NCBI GenBank assembly: GCA_027941995.1 | Contig: CP115966.1 | Location: forward strand, 1,364,001 to 1,428,000 | Origin: Erythrobacteraceae bacterium WH01K | GTDB taxonomy: Bacteria > Pseudomonadota > Alphaproteobacteria > Sphingomonadales > Sphingomonadaceae | Direction of reading: 5' to 3' | Length of the DNA stretch: 64,000 bases | Shown: positions 34,636 to 42,398 of the stretch, in pieces | How the letters are laid out: each line of letters opens with the position of its first letter | Numbering within the stretch: position 1 is the first letter of the stretch | The notes under the pieces: model-generated | Database searches by the model: none | The model's input: only the letters and a program-made list of their open reading frames with translations | What the model was told of the DNA's origin: nothing | Position numbers and translations under genes: made by a program

Positions 34636-37359
34636 ATGGACGGGACATCTTCCGAAATGAACGGCACACAGATGCGTAGCGCGAAGGCTTCGCACTCCAA
34701 GAGCACTTTCGCGCTTGCTCTCCTCACCGGAACCATTCTGACCGGCCTGCCGGCTGCCGCAATGGCGCAGGACACCGGACAGGAAGCGGCACTGCCGACG
34801 GGCCAGGCCGGTCCCGAAGCGCAGGGCGGGGCGGCGCCGGTTCAGGCGCAGGCAGACGTCATCCAGACGATCGCCGTGTCGGGCGCCCAGCGTCTCGAAC
34901 CGCAGACGATCCTGTCCTATATCTCCATCCGCCCGGGCCAGACCTATACCGCGGCCCTGGGCGACCAGACGCTGAAGGAACTGGCAGACACCGAGCTGTT
35001 TTCCGACTTCTCGATCCGCAACGAGCGCGGGAACGTGATTATCACCGTGGTCGAGAACCCGGTGATCAACCGGATCATCCTGGAAGGGAACGACCGGCTC
35101 GACAACGACAAGATCCTGCCCGAGATCAAGCTGGCCCCGCGCCAGATCTTCACCCGTTCGAAAACCCGCGCCGACGTTGCCCGCATCATCGAGCTTTACA
35201 AGCGCCAGGGCCGCTTCGCCGCGACGGTCGAGCCCAAGGTCGTCGAACTGAGCCAGAACCGCGTCGATCTCGTGTTCGAGATCAGCGAAGGGCCCAAGTC
35301 CAAGGTTCGCCAGATCAACATCATCGGCAACGAGGTGTTTTCCGACGGAACCCTGCGCGGCGAGATGGTGACCAAGCAGGCGCGCCTCACCAGCTTCCTG
35401 TCGTCCAACACCAGCTACGATCCCGACCGTCTCGCATTCGACCAGCAGAAGCTGCGCGAATTCTACCTGACGGAAGGCTATGTGGATTTCCGCGTCGTGT
35501 CTGCCGTGGCCGAACTGACGCCGGACAAGCGCGACTTCATCATCACCTACGTGGTCGAAGAGGGCGAGAAATACGATTTCGGCGATGTCGAGGTCGAAAG
35601 CCAGCTCCGCGATTTCTCCAGCGAAGGGCTGAGCGCCAACCTGCCGATGAAAACCGGCGACGGCTACAACGCCAAGCTGGTCGAGGACACGGTGGAGCAG
35701 CTGAGCGAGCTGGCCGGCACGTTCGGCTATGCCTTTGCCGACGTCCAGCCGCAGTTCTCCCGCAACCGCGACAGCAAGACGATGGACGTCACCTTCCTCA
35801 TCAGCGAAGCGCCGCGCGTCTATGTCGAGCGGGTCGACATCAACGGCAACACGCTGACGCAGGACAAGGTGATCCGCCGCGAAATGCGCATCAATGAAGG
35901 CGATGCCTTCAACTCGCTGCAGGTCGCGCGGTCCACCAACCGCATCAATTCGCTGGGCTTCTTCCAGGAAAACTTCGAGATCGAGCAGAAGGAAGGTTCC
36001 GCGCCGGACCGGATCGTCCTCGAAGCGAATGTCGAAGACCAGCCGACGGGCGAATTGCAGCTTTCGGCCGGTTTCTCCTCCATCGAGAGCTTCCTGCTGT
36101 CGGCCTCCATCCGCGAGCGTAACTTCCGCGGCCGCGGCCAGACGGTCGGCGCATCGGTCAACTGGTCTCGGTTCTCGCGGTCGTTCGGTGTGAACTTCAC
36201 CGAGCCTTACGTTTTCGACCGCAACATCTCGGCCGGTGTCGATCTCTATCGCCGCGATTTCAGCAGTTTCGATCCGCGGAATAGGGACAGAAATACTTTC
36301 GAGCAGACAACTACGGGCGGTGCTTTGCGACTCGGCGTGCCTTTAACAGAATACATGTCGCTGATTGGTAGCTACACGCTAAATTATGATAACATCACGC
36401 TTGATGAAGATATTTATTTCTCGGATATCGACGGCGATGGGATTCGGACTTGTGATCCACTCCAAGCCGGAAGGTTTCTTTGCGACTCTATCGGCGAAAG
36501 GACTAGCTCAATTGCTGGCCTCACGCTCAACTACAACTCGCTCAACAGCCGGTTCCGTCCGACCCGCGGCGAACGCATTAGCGTTACAGGTGAATATGCC
36601 GGGCTCGGCGGTTCTGTCGAATATGCCAGAATCCGGGGAAATGCTGCGAAATATTGGAGCGTTTTCAACGGCTTCATCTTCTCGCTTTCGGCAGAAGGCG
36701 GCTATATCAAGGGGCTTCGAGATCGGCCCGGAGAAGGGGTAGACGACGTTTTCCTGACTGACCGATTCTTCCTTGGCGAACCACAAATCCGTGGTTTTGA
36801 CATTCGCGGTGTGGGTCCCCGCGTATTGCGTCAACCAATTGTCGATGATGGTGAAGGCAATCCTCTCATCATAACGGACCCTAATACGGTTCGAGACGAT
36901 CCGATCGGCGGCAACGCCTATTACCTCGGCCGTGCAGAGCTGGAAATTCCGCTCGGCTCGGGCGTTCGCGAGCTCGGCTTGCGGCCCTCGATCTTCATGG
37001 ATGTCGGCGCCCTGTTCAATGTGACGGAGCCCGTCCTAACCCAGTCTCCCTTCCCGGGCGGCCTTTCCTTCCAGCAGACGGATGGCGATGGAAACCCGCT
37101 GTTCGTCGGCCCTGAAGGCCTCCCAACCCTCGATGCGGTGCAGGAAAACGGTACGCCGAACCAGCCGCTCAACCAGACGATTGCCCCCTTCCAAGAAGTG
37201 TTCCTGGGCGATTCCGCCGCACCGCGTATCTCGGTCGGCATCGGCGTCAATTGGAACTCGCCCTTCGGTCCGTTCCGGATCGACTTTGCCAAGGTGCTGA
37301 AGAAACAGCCGGGCGACGATACGAAAACACTCTCATTCAATGTAGGAACCCAGTTCTAA
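34636..37359 (+). CDS. bamA: Outer membrane protein assembly factor BamA
   Basis: About 907 residues, the core of the BAM machine that inserts barrel proteins into the outer membrane. A long signal region ends in LLTGTILTGLPAAAMAQ. Five POTRA domains follow, the first opening DVIQTIAVSGAQRLEPQTIL, and the 16-strand barrel ends in a terminal phenylalanine (SFNVGTQF). I chose ATG 34636 for its GGAAATTT ribosome site. 34657, 34672 and 34543 are alternatives. Bases of about 36,280-36,910 (residues about 548-755) have codon use and G+C unlike the rest of the gene. ompH overlaps the stop by one base. Confidence 0.95.
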   Translation: MDGTSSEMNGTQMRSAKASHSKSTFALALLTGTILTGLPAAAMAQDTGQEAALPTGQAGPEAQGGAAPVQAQADVIQTIAVSGAQRLEPQTILSYISIRPGQTYTAALGDQTLKELADTELFSDFSIRNERGNVIITVVENPVINRIILEGNDRLDNDKILPEIKLAPRQIFTRSKTRADVARIIELYKRQGRFAATVEPKVVELSQNRVDLVFEISEGPKSKVRQINIIGNEVFSDGTLRGEMVTKQARLTSFLSSNTSYDPDRLAFDQQKLREFYLTEGYVDFRVVSAVAELTPDKRDFIITYVVEEGEKYDFGDVEVESQLRDFSSEGLSANLPMKTGDGYNAKLVEDTVEQLSELAGTFGYAFADVQPQFSRNRDSKTMDVTFLISEAPRVYVERVDINGNTLTQDKVIRREMRINEGDAFNSLQVARSTNRINSLGFFQENFEIEQKEGSAPDRIVLEANVEDQPTGELQLSAGFSSIESFLLSASIRERNFRGRGQTVGASVNWSRFSRSFGVNFTEPYVFDRNISAGVDLYRRDFSSFDPRNRDRNTFEQTTTGGALRLGVPLTEYMSLIGSYTLNYDNITLDEDIYFSDIDGDGIRTCDPLQAGRFLCDSIGERTSSIAGLTLNYNSLNSRFRPTRGERISVTGEYAGLGGSVEYARIRGNAAKYWSVFNGFIFSLSAEGGYIKGLRDRPGEGVDDVFLTDRFFLGEPQIRGFDIRGVGPRVLRQPIVDDGEGNPLIITDPNTVRDDPIGGNAYYLGRAELEIPLGSGVRELGLRPSIFMDVGALFNVTEPVLTQSPFPGGLSFQQTDGDGNPLFVGPEGLPTLDAVQENGTPNQPLNQTIAPFQEVFLGDSAAPRISVGIGVNWNSPFGPFRIDFAKVLKKQPGDDTKTLSFNVGTQF

Positions 37360-38039
37360 TGAAAATCTTTGCCAAAACCGCCAAGACGCTGGCCGCTGCC
37401 GGCATCGCCACGGCCACGCTGGCTGCCGTCCCTGCTACCGCGCAGGTCAATGGTATCGCCACCTCGGTTCCGGAAGCGGTCATCGTCCGCTCTGCCGCGC
37501 GCCAGGCTGCCTATCAGCAGATCGCCCAGACCTATGCCGCGCAGCTGCAGCAGATCCAGGCGCTCCGCACGGAAACGCAGACACTCCAGCGCAGCCTCGA
37601 CACCAATGGCGACAACCAGATTTCGGATGCGGAGCTGCAGGCCGGACAGGCCGTGGTGACGCAGGTCCAGCAGAAGGAACAGCAGATCGCGCAGATCGGC
37701 CAGCCGATCGGCCTCGCCCAGACCTATGTGATCGAACAGCTCCTGACCGATTACCAGAATGCGCAGCAGCAGGTCGTCCAGGCGAAGGGCATCCAAATCA
37801 TGCTCAGCCAGGATGCGATCCAGTACGCTCCCTCGGGCGTCGACGTGACCAGCGATATCGTCGCCGCGCTCGACCAGCGCCTGCCGACCGTTCAGGCGAC
37901 CCCGCCTGCAAACTGGCGTCCGCGCCGGGAATCGCTGGCCCTGCAGCAGGCCGTTCAGCAGATTCTCGTCGGCGTCGCTCAGCAGCAGGCTGCCCAGCAG
38001 GCGCAGCAGGCCCAGCCCGCAGCACCTTCCGGCCGTTAA
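37359..38039 (+). CDS. OmpH/Skp-family periplasmic chaperone
   Basis: A 226-residue exported protein that holds unfolded outer membrane proteins on their way to BamA. A signal peptide ends AAVPATAQ. Most of the mature protein is a Gln-rich coiled coil ([20 protein letters not shown] and [18 protein letters not shown]), as in Skp tentacles. The tail is Gln/Ala/Pro-rich. The central piece [16 protein letters not shown] resembles a calcium-binding EF-hand loop, which is unusual for Skp. The start overlaps the bamA stop (TAATG), so translation is coupled. Confidence 0.88.
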   Translation: MKIFAKTAKTLAAAGIATATLAAVPATAQVNGIATSVPEAVIVRSAARQAAYQQIAQTYAAQLQQIQALRTETQTLQRSLDTNGDNQISDAELQAGQAVVTQVQQKEQQIAQIGQPIGLAQTYVIEQLLTDYQNAQQQVVQAKGIQIMLSQDAIQYAPSGVDVTSDIVAALDQRLPTVQATPPANWRPRRESLALQQAVQQILVGVAQQQAAQQAQQAQPAAPSGR

Positions 38040-38067
38040 GACAGTTCGACGGGGCAGGGGACCAGCG

Positions 38068-38535
38068 ATGAGTGAAGACACGAAGAGTGGCTTTGAAGAC
38101 TACGACATCCGACGGGTGTTGGCGGCTCTGCCGCATCGCTATCCCATGCTGCTGGTCGACCGGGTCAAGTCGATCGATCTGGGCGAGAAAATCCACGCAG
38201 TGAAGGCGGTTTCCTTCAACGAGGATTTCTTCCAGGGACATTTCCCCGGCCAGCCCATCATGCCCGGCGTCCTCCAGATCGAGGCACTGGCGCAGGCCGC
38301 GGGCGTCCTCGGGATCGAGACGTTCGAACTGGCGGGATCGGGCAAGCTGGTGCTGTTCATGGCGATCGAGAACGCCAAGTTCCGTTCGCCCGTCACGCCG
38401 GGCTGCCTGCTCGATCTCGAAGTCGAGTTCACCCGCAAGAGTAGCCGTGTCTGCAAGTTCAAGGGTTCGGCCAGCGTGGAAGGCAAGGTCACGACCGAGG
38501 CCGAGTTCACCGCGATGATCGCCGACCCGACTTGA
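38068..38535 (+). CDS. fabZ: 3-hydroxyacyl-ACP dehydratase FabZ
   Basis: A 155-residue hot-dog-fold enzyme that dehydrates 3-hydroxyacyl-ACP in fatty acid elongation. Family start [20 protein letters not shown]. The catalytic histidine is in [20 protein letters not shown], with the acidic residue in the same helix. In most Gram-negative bacteria lpxD and lpxA flank this gene. Here neither is present: ompH is 28 bases upstream and rpmE follows after 97 bases. Confidence 0.96.
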   Translation: MSEDTKSGFEDYDIRRVLAALPHRYPMLLVDRVKSIDLGEKIHAVKAVSFNEDFFQGHFPGQPIMPGVLQIEALAQAAGVLGIETFELAGSGKLVLFMAIENAKFRSPVTPGCLLDLEVEFTRKSSRVCKFKGSASVEGKVTTEAEFTAMIADPT

Positions 38536-38632
38536 TGGTTGCAAAATAGGGCGCGCCGCTCTAACTGCGCGCCTTCCCTGCTACACAGCGCGTCCGGTCG
38601 GAACCGGGCACAAGCTTAAAGGACGATACGCC

Positions 38633-38857
38633 ATGAAGGCCGAAGGACACCCCGACTACCACATGATCACGGTCAAGATGACCGATGGCACCGAATTCCA
38701 GACGCGCTCCACCTGGGGCAGCGAAGGCGATACTCTGGCGCTCGACATCGACCCGACCAGCCACCCGGCCTGGACCGGCGGCAAGCAGCAGCTTCAGGAA
38801 GGGGGCCGCGTTGCAGCCTTCAACAAGCGCTTCGGAGGGCTCAGCCTCAAGAAGTAA
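38633..38857 (+). CDS. rpmE: 50S ribosomal protein L31
   Basis: A 74-residue ribosomal protein starting [20 protein letters not shown] and ending [14 protein letters not shown]. It lacks the zinc-binding CxxC pair seen in some L31 proteins, so it is of the cysteine-free type. Preceded by AAAGGACGAT and followed by a strong terminator 30 bases downstream. Confidence 0.95.
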   Translation: MKAEGHPDYHMITVKMTDGTEFQTRSTWGSEGDTLALDIDPTSHPAWTGGKQQLQEGGRVAAFNKRFGGLSLKK

Positions 38858-38886
38858 TCGCCCCGGCGAAACATCTGACATTCGAG

Positions 38887-38915
38887 AAGGGCGGTCCTGC
38901 GGGACCGCCCTTTTT
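38887..38915. terminator. Bidirectional terminator between rpmE and the oxygenase gene
   Basis: AAGGGCGGTCC and GGACCGCCCTT form an eleven-base-pair stem around a small loop, followed by TTTTT. The convergent oxygenase gene ends at the edge of this stem. Confidence 0.85.
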
Positions 38916-39556
38916 CATTCCCAGCCCCACGGTTTTTCGCGGTACCATTTCGTCAGGACGTATTTCAGCCCCTTGCGAACCTTCATGCCGTGGTGGAGCG
39001 TCGCCTCGTTGACGCTGCCATCCGTTGTCCGGTTGTTCCAGGCGAGCAGCTTGCCCGCCTCGGGCTGGAATGTCTTCTTCAGCTCGCGGAACCGCGTTGC
39101 GCCGCCGGCCTCGACGTCGTTGAGGTAGATCATGCAGGTCCAGGTGCGCTGACCGGCAACGGAGCAATACCGGTCGTAATCCTCGCCGTCGGGCGCGAAG
39201 AAATCGGTGTGCGGCTTGAACTCCTGCCCCACGTCGTAACGCTGGCCCTGCAACGGCTCGCCATAGGCGGGATCGATCCCGGTCAGCGCATCGAGCTTCG
39301 ATTCGACCATACGCACGGCGCTATCGCCGCTGTCGAGATCACAGGTCTCGCTGGTGCGGAAATATTCGTCTCCATTCGTATCGGCGAGGGTGGAGGGGCG
39401 CCTTTCGCGGTCGATCAGATCCACGATCTCTCGGCAGAGCGAGGGGTCGAGGAATCCTCGGCACTGGAAGATCTCGGCCTTGGGCGTCGGCACCTTCTGC
39501 ACGCCTGCGAAAGACCGGATGCGTACTGAAGGAGATTCGCTGTCTTGGCTTGTCAT
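38915..39556 (-). CDS. 2-oxoglutarate/Fe(II)-dependent oxygenase, prolyl 4-hydroxylase type
   Basis: A 213-residue double-stranded beta-helix oxygenase. Iron ligands are the histidine and aspartate of FKPHTDFFAPDG and the histidine of ATLHHGMKVRKG. The basic residue that binds 2-oxoglutarate follows in VRKGLKYVLTKWYRE. The motif order and RYDVGQEFKPHTDFF fit the prolyl 4-hydroxylase alpha-subunit family. The substrate is unknown. Candidate starts are ATG 39556 and ATG 39568, neither with a strong ribosome site. Codons upstream of these do not look like the family. Confidence 0.88.
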   Translation of the reverse strand: MTSQDSESPSVRIRSFAGVQKVPTPKAEIFQCRGFLDPSLCREIVDLIDRERRPSTLADTNGDEYFRTSETCDLDSGDSAVRMVESKLDALTGIDPAYGEPLQGQRYDVGQEFKPHTDFFAPDGEDYDRYCSVAGQRTWTCMIYLNDVEAGGATRFRELKKTFQPEAGKLLAWNNRTTDGSVNEATLHHGMKVRKGLKYVLTKWYREKPWGWE

Positions 39557-39749
39557 GCAGGTCAGCATTAACCGGCGTCGGGACGCTCGCAAGAGGGGGT
39601 AACAATCTTGCGTTTCAGAACGCCTCGCGCAGTTTTCGCTTCCCATTCGCGTCCGGCTATGCAACAGGCTCGCCCCCGCTAGAGAGCGCCCTTGACGGGG
39701 CGCTCTACGGGCGTATCAGCCCCCGATGCACGACATTTTCGGGGCGTGT

Positions 39750-39827
39750 GGCGATCGTAGCTCAGTTGGTTAGAGCGCCGGTTTGTGGTACCGGAGGTCG
39801 GGGGTTCGAGACCCCTCGATCGCCCCA
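39750..39827 (+). tRNA. tRNA-His (anticodon GTG)
   Basis: It has the extra G at position -1 (39750), which pairs with the discriminator C (39824), the hallmark of histidine tRNA. Acceptor GCGATCG pairs with CGATCGC. Anticodon GTG is at 39785-39787, the T arm has GGGGTTCGAGACCCC, and CCA is encoded at 39825-39827. Confidence 0.97.
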
Positions 39828-39878
39828 TTTTTTCCCGATCTGTGTCCGATTTCTCCCCCTTTCAGGGACCCCCGATTG

Positions 39879-40940
39879 ATGACCGCATTCTGGACCGAAC
39901 CCGATTACGACGATCACGAGCTGGTTCAGCTCGTTCGCGACGAGAAAAGCGGTCTCACCGCGATCATCGCGCTGCATTCCACCCATCTCGGGCCGGGCGC
40001 AGGCGGTACGCGGTTCTGGCATTACCCGGAACCCAAGGACGCGATGCGCGATGCGCTGCGCCTATCCCGGGGGATGAGCTACAAGAACGCCATGGCTGGC
40101 CTACCGATGGGCGGCGGCAAGGCCGTTATCCTGGCGGGCGAGGACAAGCAGAAGACCCCGGAACTGCTGGCGGCTTTCGGCGATGCGGTAGACGCGCTGG
40201 GCGGTCAGTACGTGACGGCCGAAGATGTCGGCATCAGCGAACAGGACATGGTCGCGGTGTCGCAGCGCACGAAGCATGTGTCGGGCCTGCCGACCGAAGG
40301 CGACCGGGCGGGCGGCGATCCCGGTCCGTTCACGGCCATGGGGATCTATCACGGCATCAAGGCGGCCGTACGTCACAAGCTGGGTAAGGACAGCGTGAAG
40401 GGCGTCCATGTCGCCATCCAGGGTACGGGCAGTGTCGGCGGCGGTGTCGCCAAGCTCCTGGCGCAGGACGGTGCGCGGCTTACCCTGTCGGATATTCACG
40501 AAGACCGGGCGCGCGAACTGGCCATCGAACTCGATGCAGAGGTTGCGGCAGCTGATGCCATCATGAGCACGTCGTGCGACGTCTTCAGCCCGAATGCGCT
40601 CGGCGCGATCCTGGACGACGAGGGGATCGCGCGGCTCGATTGCCCGATTGTTGCCGGCGGGGCGAACAACCAGCTGGCCCGCGCGCATCACGGTGAGCAA
40701 TTGGCCGAGCGGGGCATCCTTTACGCGCCCGATTACGTCATCAATGCCGGTGGTATCATCAGCGTGACGATGGAATATCTGTGCCGCTGCCACGGCGAAC
40801 CGTGCGACATCAACGAGGTGCGCAAGCGTCTCGCCCTGATCCCCGGCCGTCTCGAGGAAATCTGGGCCGAAAGCGACAGCAGCGGCGCATCGTCCGACGT
40901 TGTCGCCGATCGCATGGCGCAAAAACTGATAGGGCGGTAA
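39879..40940 (+). CDS. Leucine/phenylalanine-type amino acid dehydrogenase
   Basis: A 353-residue NAD(P)-dependent oxidative deaminase of the Glu/Leu/Phe/Val family. The substrate lysine motif MAGLPMGGGKAVIL and the second lysine region are in the N-terminal half. The Rossmann glycines are in VAIQGTGSVGGGVAKLL, followed by IVAGGANNQLA. The short length and the LHSTHLGPGAGGTRFW start favour leucine or valine dehydrogenase over glutamate dehydrogenase. It lies 51 bases after tRNA-His. An upstream in-frame start at 39783 lies inside the tRNA and is rejected. Substrate preference is unproven. Confidence 0.9.
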   Translation: MTAFWTEPDYDDHELVQLVRDEKSGLTAIIALHSTHLGPGAGGTRFWHYPEPKDAMRDALRLSRGMSYKNAMAGLPMGGGKAVILAGEDKQKTPELLAAFGDAVDALGGQYVTAEDVGISEQDMVAVSQRTKHVSGLPTEGDRAGGDPGPFTAMGIYHGIKAAVRHKLGKDSVKGVHVAIQGTGSVGGGVAKLLAQDGARLTLSDIHEDRARELAIELDAEVAAADAIMSTSCDVFSPNALGAILDDEGIARLDCPIVAGGANNQLARAHHGEQLAERGILYAPDYVINAGGIISVTMEYLCRCHGEPCDINEVRKRLALIPGRLEEIWAESDSSGASSDVVADRMAQKLIGR

Positions 40941-41065
40941 TTTCGGCGTCGTATCCCGGGCGGTCCGCTGTCTGCGCCTGTTCTTTCGACGGTGTTTGCG
41001 GGCGCGCAGACAGTCTGTAAGGAACCATACAGCACGCCACCCCTATTCGGCGCGAAAGCAACTCA

Positions 41066-41788
41066 ATGCACGGTTTCGCCAATCCCCGCCGCTTTCTTTC
41101 GCTGGCCCGCTGGCTGACGCCGGTGCTGCTGGGCGCGGGCGGCGTGCTGGTGGCGCTGTCGTCATGGTGGGGCCTGACGCAGGTCAGCCCCGACAGGCTG
41201 ATGGGCGAGACCGTTCGCATCCTGTTCATTCACGTCCCCACCGCATGGCTGGGAATGGGCGGCTGGACGATGATCGCGCTGGCCAGTGCAGCGCTGCTGA
41301 TCTGGCGTCATCCCCTCGCAGCCATTGCCGCGCGCGCGGCGGCCGTGCCCGGTATGATCTTCACCGCGGTCTGCCTCGCGACGGGATCGATTTGGGGACG
41401 CCCGACCTGGGGCACCTGGTGGGTCTGGGACGGACGCCTGACGTCGATGCTGGTCCTGCTGTTCCTCTATTTCGGGTATATCGCCCTGGCTCAGGCCAGT
41501 GCCCGCGAAGGCGTGTCGGACCGCATTCCCGCGATCTTCGGGCTGGTCGGCGCGGTAAACATCCCGATCATCAACCGCAGCGTGGTCTGGTGGAATTCCC
41601 TTCACCAGCCACCGAGCCTGACTGTGGGGAAGAGCGCCATTGCGCCTGAATATCTCTGGCCGCTCCTTGTCGCGGTGCTCGGTTATTCGCTCCTGTTCGG
41701 TGGCGTGGTGCTCGCCCGGATGCGCGCGCTACTGGCCGACATGCAGGCCGAGGCGCGTCTCCGCCGCAAGGCGATGGAGGCGAGCTGA
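41066..41788 (+). CDS. ccmC: Haem handling protein CcmC
   Basis: A 240-residue inner-membrane protein of System I cytochrome c maturation that presents haem to CcmE. Six hydrophobic segments. The tryptophan-rich WWD loop is present (GRPTWGTWWVWDGRLTSML), flanked by conserved histidines in LFIHVPTAW and WWNSLHQPPS. It is the first gene of a cluster of seven overlapping ccm genes. ccmA and ccmB, which usually precede it, are absent here. Confidence 0.95.
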   Translation: MHGFANPRRFLSLARWLTPVLLGAGGVLVALSSWWGLTQVSPDRLMGETVRILFIHVPTAWLGMGGWTMIALASAALLIWRHPLAAIAARAAAVPGMIFTAVCLATGSIWGRPTWGTWWVWDGRLTSMLVLLFLYFGYIALAQASAREGVSDRIPAIFGLVGAVNIPIINRSVVWWNSLHQPPSLTVGKSAIAPEYLWPLLVAVLGYSLLFGGVVLARMRALLADMQAEARLRRKAMEAS

Positions 41789-41928
41789 TGCGCGAGGGAC
41801 TGGACCAGTGGGACTTCGTCCTGGCGTCCTATGGCGTCGGGATCGCGGCCATCGTGCTTCTCGTCCTGTGGAGCGTTCTCTCCATGCGCCGTGCCGAGAC
41901 ACGGCGCGAGGAAAGCCGCCGCAAATGA
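41788..41928 (+). CDS. ccmD: Haem exporter accessory protein CcmD
   Basis: A 46-residue single-pass protein. The start ATG overlaps the ccmC stop (TGATG). One membrane helix (SYGVGIAAIVLLVLWSVLSM) is followed by a basic tail (RRAETRREESRRK), the classic CcmD layout with a periplasmic N-terminus. CcmD helps release loaded CcmE from CcmABC. The last four bases overlap the ccmE start. Confidence 0.9.
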   Translation: MREGLDQWDFVLASYGVGIAAIVLLVLWSVLSMRRAETRREESRRK

Positions 41929-42398
41929 GCGCTCTCAAGGCAAAGCACCAGCGACTGGTCCTGGTGGTCATCGCGGTCGCCGTGCTGATCGGCGCGGCCT
42001 TGCTCGCCATATGGGGCCTCAGGAGCGAGGCAAACTATTTCTACACGCCGAGCCAGATCGTGGCCGAGCCGCCGTCCGGCGACCGCATGGTTCGCCTTGG
42101 TGGCATGGTGCAGGACGGGTCGATCGAGCAGCTTGGCGACGGCATCAGCATCCGCTTCACCGTCGGTGACGGGCAGGCGCTGGTTCCCGTCCGCTATACC
42201 GGCATCGTGCCCGACCTCTTCGTCGAAGGATCGGGCGTGGTGGCAGAGGGACGCATGGGGCCGAGCGCTTTCATGGCCGACAGTCTGCTCGCAAAGCATG
42301 ACGAGAACTACGTTCCTCGCGAATTGCAGGAAATGACCGAGCATCAGGCGCGGCAGGTCGTCGCGGAAACGCAGCAGGCAGGGGCGCCGACCCGGTGA
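41925..42398 (+). CDS. ccmE: Haem chaperone CcmE
   Basis: A 157-residue membrane-anchored periplasmic protein that carries haem covalently. Basic start, one membrane segment (LVLVVIAVAVLIGAALLAIW), an OB-fold, then the haem-binding histidine and conserved tyrosine in LAKHDENYVPRE. The start lies within the ccmD stop (ATGA) and the stop overlaps the GTG start of ccmF. Confidence 0.95.
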   Translation: MSALKAKHQRLVLVVIAVAVLIGAALLAIWGLRSEANYFYTPSQIVAEPPSGDRMVRLGGMVQDGSIEQLGDGISIRFTVGDGQALVPVRYTGIVPDLFVEGSGVVAEGRMGPSAFMADSLLAKHDENYVPRELQEMTEHQARQVVAETQQAGAPTR

